Assembly: GCA_036362985.1 (NCBI GenBank)
Contig: JAYGXS010000010.1
Span: forward strand, 8,118,677-8,182,676
From: Ligula intestinalis
Taxonomy: Eukaryota; Platyhelminthes; Cestoda; Diphyllobothriidea; Diphyllobothriidae
DNA: 64,000 bases
Direction of reading: 5' to 3'
Below, one piece after another: positions 10,585 to 20,774 of this stretch (the first letter of the stretch is position 1; the number at the start of each line of letters is the position of its first letter). The notes beneath the pieces were generated by a model. The model had not been told where the DNA came from, did not search any database, and was given only the letters and a program-made list of their open reading frames with translations. Both the position numbers and the translations under genes were made by a program.

Positions 10585-11580
10585 GATGTTCGCTTGTATT
10601 GGCAACATACCGACATCAACTGCGCGAACCGTTGGTAATCTACAATGCCTAGCTAGAATTTTGTCACGTGGTTTATGATATTCAAACGCTTGTTTACTGA
10701 AGAAAATGCCGAGCTTTTAGTTAAAAAAGGCTTTCTGAATGGTTTATGATCCATATACTGCTTTCTATCTGACTCCCTCATGTTTTTTCAGACACATAAT
10801 CGATTTTATTAATTCAAGAGAGACCATATTTTATATGAGCTGATGTAGCAGGTTCGAGTCGTGATTGTATTTTACTAAACTAACTGTAACACGACTATAA
10901 GGAAGAGGACTTAAGTAGTTGGCATCCGGCGATGCTGTTAGTCCTACGTCATGTCAAAAGAAGATGAGGCGTTCATCGAGGGAAGTTAAGTAGGTTTCTA
11001 AAACTTCGAGCAGTAGCTTGGTCTACCCATATTCTCAGACTGGGGAGTTATGCTCAAACCTCGCATCATATGTTAANNNNNNNNNNAAACCTACACTTTT
11101 GAACGCACCTTTCTTTTATGTCTAGACAGGTGTTATCATTCGTGCTGTGAAAATACTCAAGTTATCTTAGTAGCACCTTGGCTTTCATCCTATCAAATTA
11201 GTTGTAGGCACTTCCTGGACGGCTCTTTACGTTTGGCGGTACTTCGTCACATGTCACGAGCGTGTCCTTTAAGAGAAGCGAATTTGCATTTTTAGAAAGG
11301 GTAATTAAGGAGCATTTTACATAAGCCAATTTATAAATTTTGCGAACTGCAATGACACAGTCTCGTTCTCATTAGTGTACAGGAATAATTTAAACAGTAC
11401 CGCTGTGGACAGTTTGGCCAACTCCAATGCTTGAAAACGACAGTCTTGTGTAATTTGAAGTCGCGGTTTAAAAAAGGAAAAGTTTTATTTCAATAAGTAC
11501 ATTGCGCGCTCAACAAAAGGGTATTGTAGGGAGGGTGACTTGCACATGGATTATGTTTAAGTTAAAGTAGACTTTCGCTG
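10585..11580. other. No gene; contains assembly gap
   Basis: AT-rich DNA between two PLE blocks. A run of ten N at 11077-11086 marks a scaffold gap of arbitrary length, so the distance between the two lineage-2 duplicates is not reliable. Confidence 0.6.
11077..11086. other. Assembly gap (10 N)
   Basis: Ten consecutive N. It lies between the two near-identical PLE blocks, where short-read assemblies often break. Confidence 0.99.
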
Positions 11581-12344
11581 CATCTAACAGGCACATTTGT
11601 CCTCGTCCACCGGTGGTCGGTGTCAAGAGAGAGAGTCAAGAAGACCAGAGATGAGTTCCGGCACAACTGGCTGGCGCGGAGCGACACCAAGCCTTGCCTC
11701 CATGTCCGACATTAGCTAAAAGAGCACCACCAGAATAATGCCTTCAGTTTCCTGATCTGGAACCCGTGTTTAACTAACGCATCTACCATGTGGCCCATAC
11801 GTACCAGAACATAGTCACTTTCATGTGCTAAGAGATCACGGCTCTGTGTTATACGATATTAACGTCTGCAAGTTGCGCTGTCCTGCGTCTGACTCTCGTG
11901 TAGAATTTACACACTCAGCGGCATGAGGTTATTTTTATCTGGACGCTACTGATTTACTTTTAACTAATTTAAGATTTCTGGATTGGGTTTTGTAGCTCAC
12001 ATTGTGCTCACTGGAATAAGTTTGTTTGTTCGCTGACGTTTTGGAAAACTAAGCCGGCTGTTCTTTATGAAGGCGTAAACTGACTTTATCGATCAGCACT
12101 TTAAAGTTGTGCTTGTACGTGCTGGCCTTAGGTTGATCAATTTTTCTCAGTTCCCTGCTTGGCCTTCCGTGGGGAATTTGGCATAGCGTGACGGCAGCTA
12201 GTGTTCAGTTGCATTTCTATGGTAGAGAAGGATGGTACTCCTGTTCCCTCTGCCAGCCGTATTGATTTGCAAATCATATGTTTGTCTTGACCTTGTCCGG
12301 CCCTTTACTCATCTAATGGCGTGTGACTTTGTAGGCCACGGGAA

Positions 12345-13670
12345 AGTCTAGCTGCTTCTGACGAAGTTGGCCTGTGCATACCATGGCTCAGGCATCAGTT
12401 TTTCTGCTTTTGGTCTACTTTGGCCTACGGTGGTCACTGCTTGATTACAGGAGTTCCGGCCAATCTCTTCGATACGTCTTGCAGGCTGCGAGTCGGGGTC
12501 TAGTCTTCGAAATGCCGCTTTGTGTTTGAGCAGGCGGGCCTGCAATGTGCCCCCTGTTTCTCCAACATAATTGCAGTCTCCATTGTTGCAACCTATTTTG
12601 TATACAATGGTTAAGATTTCACTGGGGGCAGCCTGTCCTTAGGTTCCATCACACAGGGGCGTATTGTTGGCCGAGATCGATTGGCAATACCTACCCCAGC
12701 GGGTTGCAACAGTCGAGATACTGCCTCAGAGACATCTTTTTTTTGTAAGGAATAGTCCTCTAGACTTCGGGTTGCTGTTCTGATGTGCGCCATCTATCCA
12801 CTCGGCGCGTGTTTTGATTGGTAAAACAATTCGGGCATCCATTACTTCGAAAGAAGTCACGAATGTATTGTTCTTCCGCTATTTTCCCAGTTGGTGTGCT
12901 GCAATGGGTTTCAAATTTTTAGAAAGGAGCTCGAACGCTGGTAATTTTGTGAGAAAAAATGTTTATCGCTGTTGAAATACTGTAAATGCTTCGTGCTGGT
13001 GGCTTTCTTGAATACTGTGGTCTGCTGGTGTTCACAAGGAACACTGGGACATCGAGGAAGGAGAGTAGATTATTTTTTCCGCTTTCATCGTGATTTGGAT
13101 ATTTGAGTTAACCTAATTAGTAACTCTTTGGCTTGCTCAATGCCGGATGTTTTGTCAATGATGAAAGTATCATCAACACCACAAACCCAAAACGTTTGTT
13201 GATACTTGGTGAAGATGAAACTTTCAATCCGTTAACAGACCACATTTTTTTGCTGAAAGTTTGATATTATCATCAAAATAAAGTTCTCAGCATCATCATC
13301 ATCATCACTTCAGAAATCAGCCCTGATGGTGGAGTCCATTAGGGTGCCTTCAATTTGTTCATATATTTGTCCTCAAAATGTGAAGTAAGTCCTAAGGCAA
13401 TGCCTAAGAAGTGCGAGCAAGTGTTCAGATTTCAGGAGCTCTTCGCCTTCTTCGAAGTGTTCCTTTAGAAGTCGCCACACAGCATCAATTGCTTCTTGCT
13501 GTGGCCTAGAGGTGAAAAGTGATACAACATCAAATGATACCATGGATTTAGTCTTCAACATTAAATCGCTGCATCGAAAAAACTCTCTGTGTACGACTTT
13601 AAACTCGGTTTGAGGGGGTGACAGACTGCGGTGAAAGTAACGAAGAGCAGAAATTAAAAGAAGCAAATTA
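12345..13670 (-). pseudogene. PLE reverse transcriptase-endonuclease relic (lineage 2)
   Basis: The minus strand reads KSMVSFDVVSLFTS (motif A with the first catalytic aspartate, near 13550-13500), then TFWVCGVDDTFIID (motif C near 13190-13150; the usual YVDD is GVDD). LLSFLDVPVFLVNTSR and a connection region follow, then MEPKDRLPPVKS, and finally IVYKIGC..CNYVGETGGTLQ and a stop near 12345. Several frameshifts and stops break the frame. A motif-B-like stretch is interrupted near 13340-13290, where a CATCAT repeat sits. The PLE reverse transcriptase is telomerase-like and copies the element RNA at a nicked target. Confidence 0.75.
13291..13307 (+). repeat. CAT microsatellite
   Basis: About five and a half CAT units, located inside the decayed reverse transcriptase region. 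Confidence 0.85.
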
Positions 13671-13684
13671 TGCGCGTTATGTTA

Positions 13685-15580
13685 CAGATCGGCATATTAC
13701 CACACCGCAGGCAAATCATGCAAAGTATGGGCTGCCTACGTTTGCCCTTTGAAATGCATATTACTTTTAAGTGTTTTTTCTGCAGAGGACGCCATACATT
13801 CTAATGTGATACTTAAAAAGCTACCTCGTGCTTACATACCATCCAATAGCAGGCGCACGACTTCCAATTTTCCCTTAAGTGCAACCGTAGCCAAGTTGCT
13901 GCGCTAAACCTGTGTTATTTCTTGGCTTGAGTAGTACATTATCGAAAAAATCATTGACGCAGGATGAAATTTGTATATGCCTATTTTTTCGCCATAATAT
14001 TTAAATGCCGTTGCTGCCTTTCAGCTGCTTTAAAGGACCTCTGTCGAAAAAGGCGTGCCGTTTTTAGATGTCTTGCTAACTGCTTGCTTCCAAAAATCTG
14101 CTGGACTTGGAAGCAGGACGACCTATCCTGCGTTAGAAACTGTGTACGCCTTTGCACGCCCAAAACCGCAAAGTGTTAGCTGCGACGTTAACAAAAGTCA
14201 ACGTACAAAGAAGGATGAACGGCTCATTTTGACTTTTTGGTCGACTTCCGCTGGCAATAAAAACCATCGTTCGAAGCAGAAAGTGTAACCCTCTGAAAGT
14301 TGCGTTAGCAAACAGTTAGATAAAATAATTTGGCTGATCACAAATGAAAAACCTCCTTTAAGATTCGGTTACCAGTACTGTTCAGTCTCGCTTCAGGGAT
14401 TCCGAAATGTCGTTAACGTTCTTGCGTCTGTAGGTAGCTGCTCAATATAACGTTCGAGCGCAGCTACGATTAATCTTGCACCTCACAATTTGGGTCAGTG
14501 AGTTGATTTTGAACTTTAGTTTTTCTCGCAAACTGTGCTTGCTTGGTGTTTTTCAGCATAATCTATCGCCGCTAGTTTTATGCAATCATTAAATCAGACG
14601 AAATTTAGCATAGTATATGATATTCCATCCTCTATGCGCTCATTTATAAGGATAACCATTTTATCTCATTAGCCATATGCAAGAGCGTCATAAAAAACGC
14701 CAGTCGTCAACCAATTAAGAACGACAACTCTGCCACACAACTAGATTGCATTTCATTAGGTTCTGCTTTCAGAATGATTGGCATTAAATAATTGAGCAGA
14801 GTTCCTTTTCAGGAATGCTCAATGGCACCAGAGCCGTGTTGCTTAGACATAGTCTACAATCCCGGTATGTCAATCGTGCTCCAGCAGTGGTAAAGGTTGT
14901 TCAACACTAGATGTTATGAACACGTCATTTCTATGGTGATTGAGACAAAAGCCTTAGAAATTGTAAATCTATCCATCCTGCCAGTCGTTATTCGAGTTGT
15001 TCAAACTTCTACGCTCGCGTCCCTGGCCAGTATTTACAAAGAAAATTCGACACGTTTTTCACCAAATTAAGCAAAATTATTTTGCTATTTTGACAGGCTG
15101 CCCGCTGTTCTAGTCCAAAAGTACAGTCCAGCACACAACCTCTGGCGTTTTTAGTGGAATGCGTTTTTGTATTCTTACCTGCAAATCAACGAAATATTGT
15201 GTCAGACATTGCGAGTTTGAAGTATTCGTCTTCACATCTTGACCTTCAACAACTAGGCAGCTTATTATGCTTGGAGGCTGGACAATGATTTTTAAATGTA
15301 AAATGCTGGATGCCTCATGTGGGGATTGCATTTATCAGCAGTAGATTAAATGCGTAAGAAACACTTCGGACAGTCCGAATAATTTGGCACAGATGAAGAT
15401 TGAGTGATACTCACCAAGATCCTTGTTGCCAAATACATATTTTCAACATATATTCACTTAATTGTGCCCTTAATGTATGCATGTAATAGATGCAATCATC
15501 TCATGGATAGATATTCGCCAAAAATAAATCTTATAAGGCGCCTTTGAGAACTCGTTTGACCTGTTCAGCAGTGTCCTTCC
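13685..15580. other. No recognisable gene
   Basis: Short chance reading frames only. No shared repeat was spotted in this stretch. Confidence 0.5.
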
Positions 15581-15583
15581 CGT

Positions 15584-16235
15584 CACTGAGAAGAAGACGA
15601 CTCGATCACTGAGGCAATACTTATATTCGCCCGATATTTCGGGATCCGTCGCAGATTCGTCATTCGAGACAGTAAGGGAGCAGAAGCAGATATGGGCAGC
15701 GTATGCGCAGGAGTTTGCAGTATTTGTAGCATACAGTTATCACTGCAAACATACAACGACATTTAACAGTTATTGCCTTCTTGCGTGGTGAAAGTTTGTT
15801 GAACGGCATGTGGACTCTGATGTACTCTGACTCTGCTGTTCTTTCATCACGCGGGGTGGACTCGGGCGTAAAGATTACTCGGCCCTCTTCGGTGTTGAGG
15901 TAGGATGACGCGTTGGCCCATCCGTTCGCCAAATGGTGATTTGCTTTGGCCAAATTTAGCCTCAGTTCAGCAGGTCAGAGCCCGCATACCATTCAACAAA
16001 CTATCAACACACAAGAAGACGATTACTGTTAACTGTCGTTGCATGTTTGCAGTGATGATTTTATACTTCAAATACTGCAAATGGCTGTGCATATGCTACC
16101 CGTATCTGCTACTGCTCTCTAACTATGTTTCCCAGGACAAATTCGCGTCTGATCTCGAAATATCAGGCAAATAAAAATATTGTCCCAGCGATCGAGTCGT
16201 CTTCTTCTCAATTACTTCCTGGGACTCGCATGTTT
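15584..16235. mobile_element. Two PLE lineage-1 3' ends fused head to head
   Basis: The left arm (15584-about 15955) is minus, the right arm (about 15955-16235) is plus. Each ends outward in the lineage-1 terminus ('gcgatcgagtcgtcttctt' on the right, its complement on the left). The two arms translate to related peptides: FNKLSPRKKAITVKCRC on the minus strand, FNKLSTHKKTITVNCRC on the plus. The left arm also contains the C-terminal ANHHLANG..ASSYLNTEE stretch related to the element at 9813-10580. Both hammerhead motifs are degenerate (left near 15627-15668, right near 16113-16165). No endonuclease or reverse transcriptase remains. Confidence 0.75.
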
Positions 16236-16239
16236 GCTT

Positions 16240-17090
16240 GCATTGACATCATACACCAATAGTCCCTTGTAAATACTATCCGGAACACACATCTTTATAT
16301 AAATTACTCCCCATTTACGATAAACGTGCATATCAACCGCCAATCGCAATAAGCGGAAATGTGTCGGTTACTCTATGCTACTTCTTACTTTTTAAAACGT
16401 TTGTAAATATTAGCTCTTGAAAGGAGTTTTAGCCCACTGCAGCCAAAGAAGAGGAAAAAATTGGGCAAAGCCTACTGTGAATGCAGTGATGCACCATCAT
16501 TATGCGTTTACGCTTAGAAGTAATATTTCCATGGTGCTCGTTACAATGATTACTGTGCTGTTGATCAAACCAGCGCGATATCTCCTATCACCCGTCTTAT
16601 TCACTTTTTCATGACACCGCACTAGGTTGGGGAATGGAGATTATGTGCGGTAGATAAAGCAGAGGTGTATTCTTATTAAAATCCGCCTCTGTACCTACCT
16701 GCCCTCAAGCACATGGTGGACCTCGTCGGAATGGGCTGTCGAATTGTCGACTGTTTACACAGTTTCTCTGTGCAAGCACCGTCAGCCTGCTTACGGTTTT
16801 TTAGATCCATGCGTAACTGAAGCATAAAACTGCTGTTTCAACGAAATATTTAAAACTACGGGTGGTTGTATTTATATCCAGGATAGATTCTCAACCTGTC
16901 GCAACGCTGCAGGGGTTGTTGCGCTGTGTGACTAAGAATCGCACCCCGCGCCGCGTTGCAGTTACTTAGTCATGGCTCAAACCATGCGTTCCATGTAAAT
17001 ACCAAAGGTCCTGCGAGAATAATAACCTATAGGATTTACAAATGGAGAACGCTCGCTTTCCAGGTGTTTGCATGAGTAAGGAAGAAGGAT
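16240..17090. other. No recognisable gene
   Basis: Contains one small inverted repeat, TGACTAAG/CTTAGTCA (about 16928-16972), around a GC-rich loop. No tRNA or coding signal was assigned to it. Confidence 0.5.
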
Positions 17091-17094
17091 GGTC

Positions 17095-18680
17095 AAACAT
17101 CAGTTCGATGTTTTTATTCTTAGCTTACAGGAGTTCATCGTCAGAGAAAAGACACAACAACAGAGAGGCTAATTATAGCGTGTGTACAAAACAGTTAAAG
17201 TTTGAACGTGTAGAAAAGCAATATTTGTCTGGTATAGACGCCAAACGCCAACTGCGGACTATGTCACTCGGTGCAAGTAGGCGAGATCGGCGCATTGGTT
17301 GGTAATATGTACAAAAAAACTGTAATTTGTCATAGGGTCTTGAGGCGTAAACAACCACGATAAAAAAGGCGAAGGGGCAATTGTAGCGGAATCAGTTGAT
17401 TAATCGTCAGTGATTTGAAAGTTCATCAGGGCGTCAGCAACGAAAATGTGGCAATTATAGATGATGTGGGCTCAGTTAAGTGTGACGGACGTCCGGCTGT
17501 GATTGTACGTGATTGCGCCGGCGCCAATTCGACACATCGATTGACCGAATTCTCGTCCGTGAACCAGGCGCCGATCAATTATCTGCTCGTCTTGTTTCAC
17601 GCATGGACGAGCATTTTCATGGCCGCAAAATTGAACTCATGGCCTGTTTCGTAGGTAAGGGCTGCAACTTCTGATAATACGTCTCCTTGTCTCCTTGTCG
17701 TGTCCATGTGGACGCGATCTGAGTATAAATTCAGTTTGGCCTATGAAATCGCAAGAAAAGCTTACGCATCCGATGTCATACAGTACTCCAGATAGGTAAT
17801 TTGGCACATCATAGCTTTTGACATTTGTAAAATTCCCGCATCTAGTCCCGCAGCGATGCGCTCAGTCACTTCTGAGATGTCCATGATGTATGGCAGAGCG
17901 TGTCACATCCACGATGGTTCTAATGTTTGGGTCCTCTGGTGCCAAATTCGAAGGCATTCGTTTAAAATGTTTTGGGTAACCGTTCCGCATAAATGGGTCG
18001 CGGAAATATCGGGCCTTGCGTAGTTGCTCCTCCTGCCTACTGCAGTGCATCTGAATCTGTTTAAAGAACGTTTTTACACAGCTCCGTTTGTGAGCAACTG
18101 GATGGTTGCTGTGAAAACGGAGGAGTTGCGCGGTGTTCTTTGCCTTCCTGTTAACCATTTTCTCAATTTCACAGTTGGGCGTTCTCTTGACGAATACATC
18201 AAGGAAAGGCGATTTCTGCTCTTTTTCTTCATTCCTCGTGAATTATATGTCAGAGAAGATTCCATTGAGCAATGTATGGAAGTTTTGCAGCATGCTCTTC
18301 TTAATGATATCAAAGGTATCGTCCACGCAACGACGCCAAATGATGGGCCTGTGTTTGATGAAGACGGTGTTTTCTAGCCCTTGCAGGTTTAATTATGTCA
18401 CAAAACCGGAGATTGTGGAGCTGATTGGAGTACCTTTAATCTGTTCGTAGGTTTCTTGGGCAAAGGTAAAGTACGTTGTTTGGCAGAATTACAATAACCT
18501 CATGATATGTTCAATTTTGAGTGGGCTTCGGGCCTCATCATATGCCTCTTCAAGTCATTTGTGTAATATTTCGTGCGTCAGATTTGGCAGTATGGATATC
18601 AACAACGAAGTCACATTGAAAGAGACCATGATAACTTCTCGTTCGAAGTGACTTCGATGTTCACATCCATACCACCTATT
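17095..18680 (-). mobile_element. PLE lineage 4-like relic with RT, endonuclease and tail
   Basis: Minus-strand relic of about 1.6 kb. It contains the reverse transcriptase (18660 to about 18250), connection (to 17900), GIY-YIG-like region (to 17420) and a 3' region to about 17095. The tail carries CTGACGATGAACTCCTGTAA (core at 17138-17144), resembling the tail of the palindrome at 51461-52982. The 3' region also resembles 24480-24640 ('gacatagtccgc', 'ttcaaactt'), linking three loci to one lineage. Confidence 0.75.
17410..18660 (-). pseudogene. PLE reverse transcriptase-endonuclease relic
   Basis: The minus strand reads VSFNVTSLL (motif A region near 18615), TYFTFAQETYEQIKGTPISS (motif B region, near 18470-18420), then IIWRRCVDDTFDIIKK (motif C near 18345-18300; the tyrosine is cysteine). 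The connection has QLLRFHSNHPVAHKRSCV and FRDPFMRNGYPKHFKR. The endonuclease begins with YLSGVLYDIGC and FIGQTEF, ending with WFTDENSVNRCVELAPAQ. Stops interrupt it in several places. Length and order match the C-terminal two thirds of a Penelope-like protein; the N-terminus is missing. Confidence 0.75.
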
Positions 18681-18684
18681 CATG

Positions 18685-19585
18685 ATTTAGGTAAAATTAT
18701 TGCTTATTTCGCTATATAACTTTAACTAAGAGGGCATGTTTCACAACTAAAGCCTTTCTTATTATTAAATCCACTGAGTTTATCAAAATAATCTGTCCAA
18801 ATATACGCTTAACTACCGAGTTAAATTTTGTCATGGAAGTTGCATGCAGGACTCGCCATACCGTATGTCTCCGCTGACGATTGCTATTGAGCTAGCAATG
18901 ACATATTTTAGTAAGGTCAGTTGGTTTACTAAGTTCCAAGGCTCGGAGGCGTTCCACTGTCGTTTAAGACACAAACCAGCAATCTCAACAATTCCAACTC
19001 ATGTTGCAGAATAGCTGATGCTAAGTGTCATGCAAAACTGACCTTGACACAGTCAAATAATATGATGCTGTGGGGGCTACAAATTGCACCATGCGACTGA
19101 TGCGTGTCAAAAGTTCCAGAAATGGTTTTGCTCCGAACCAAGGAGGTCGGTTCCCAAACCCAGCGTCTGCCTTGGAGGTATTGTAACGCACGAATGGGCT
19201 GGCTGTCTGTGGTAGCGTCTCAGATTTATAAATTATGATTAAGACTACAATGACTCAGTTCAAATCCGGCCACTGTTTCCTTTTATCTTATGTCTCGGTT
19301 TACTTGTATCCCCTAGAGCCTCACGGTAGCGATCACGAGTGTAGAGGGATTGCCTAGGATACGCTTACTTTGTTTAATTCTTGCAAGTTGGGCTCAGGAA
19401 ATACTCAAAAGTTGACGGAAGAATTTGTACTGACTTAAGGTACTCCAATATATAAGCAAGACAGTCGTTTTTTAACACTACAAACCAAACTTCTTGGCTG
19501 CCCGTAGGTGTGATACACTTAGCCTCCATTTCACCATTGAGCCACCATACACAGCCATCTTCATCCACATAGAGCTTACAGTGGA
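18685..19585. other. No recognisable gene
   Basis: Only short chance frames; no domain or repeat was identified. Confidence 0.45.
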
Positions 19586-19699
19586 ACAGGCAAATGAGAA
19601 AAGTATAAGTGCTTGCAGATAGTCTTGGCTGGCTAAGAGCCCTTTAAGTATGGCACCCTCAACCGACGTAGCATTGGCCAGTATACGCGGCACTCTTCG

Positions 19700-19940
19700 T
19701 GTCTAAGGCAACACTGAAATAGCTGGTCAAGGCAAAGCAGCTGACACTTTTCTCACACACCCACCTACGTCTCTTCGGACGCAATCAACGCTCGTTCTGG
19801 CTTTGTCTGTGACCGCTGCTCCCTGAGACATAAATCTGGGTTCAGCGCACAATAATTCCCTCGCACTAGTGCCTTCTGTCTTTGATCTACCATCTGGGAT
19901 TTCCTAGATGGTCAAGGTATTTCAAGCACAGGCACTACTT
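19700..19940 (+). repeat. Dispersed repeat X, copy 1
   Basis: Resembles 34600-34770. Shared order: 'gcaatcaacgct', then 'gctgctccctgagaca', then a 'ttcagcgcacaat' block (in copy 2 'gcagtcaacact', 'ctgccgcctgagaca', 'ttctgtacacaat'). Identity is moderate. Boundaries and class are unknown. Confidence 0.45.
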
Positions 19941-20379
19941 ATCCAATACAGTTTTTGAGCAAAGTGAAAAATAAGCCGCATGTAATGAACTTTAACTCAA
20001 GCACCCGATCAGCCGCAGGTGCAGTTGTATAACAGCGTTATAACCACGGCCTGACAGCTATAGACTTGTTTGTCAAATTGTGTTCGCTTAGAATACACTC
20101 CAGAAAAAGGGCCACTCTTGAGGAAGACCATAAGAGGCCCTATGCAAGTGCCTGTAGTATTTCATCATGCGGTTCGAACGCAAGGAATCCCGGAGATATT
20201 GCTTAGTCAAACTCTCAAGCAGCTATCGCAAACAAACAAACAAATAGGTATGATCATTTGCCATAAAGTTGCCAGCTGCTAACTTTGAGGGGTGAGTAGC
20301 ATGTACGCGATAAGCATTCGCCTGGCGCATATATTTTACGGCTTAAAATTACGCCACAAAATTCCGTGGCTGCCTCTAA

Positions 20380-20770
20380 CGAACAGGATTGGCAGCTGCT
20401 AAGCTAAATACGTCTTTTTTCAAATACAAATGTATCGGGCGCACGAAAAGGCAGTAAGCAAAGCGGTGCGCTGAAAATATGCTGGAGTGGTTGCTCAGGG
20501 CGGGACATAAAGAACCGAAGAGTTCAATCTCGAAACACCTAGTGGGCACCGGCCACACGGTTGACCAAAAAACTGCATTAAGGGTCGTACGTCGGGTGAT
20601 GACCGGGCGTCTCCTATGATTTGCGGAGGCCGCTGCAACATAGAGAGGATAACCAGAACTCTGTAAGCAACTAGACCATGTGATCAACCTTGCATTGCCG
20701 TGGTAACGATTGATCATTCCTGCTCGCGACTCCCCGAGCCCCTTAAATACTGACTGCTACCATGTCCCCT
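20380..20770 (+). repeat. Dispersed repeat Y, copy 2
   Basis: Counterpart of 4020-4450 in the same orientation. It shares 'gcgtctcctatgatttg' and 'ggccgctgcaa' blocks and a 'catgtgatcaacct' block, in the same order and spacing. No coding domain was found. Confidence 0.6.
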
Positions 20771-20774
20771 GCCC

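Larger units (their letters stand above)
11583..13680 (-). mobile_element. PLE lineage 2, longer copy
   Basis: Minus-strand relic of about 2.1 kb. From 5' to 3' on the minus strand: reverse transcriptase palm (13660 to about 13140), connection region (about 13100 to 12680), GIY-YIG domain (12610 to 12345), then a long 3' region to 11583. The 3' part (11583-12790) duplicates 8626-9812. A further diverged copy of the 3' region lies at 47970-48250. Confidence 0.8.

Noticed and set aside
16928..16972. Hairpin TGACTAAG/CTTAGTCA as an RNA gene or terminator
   Set aside because: Only eight pairs with a long loop; hairpins of this size are expected by chance and no flanking gene uses it.
18024..18450. 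Two overlapping plus-strand frames of 105-117 codons
   Set aside because: They are the antisense of the minus-strand reverse transcriptase with its VDD motif, which explains the openness.
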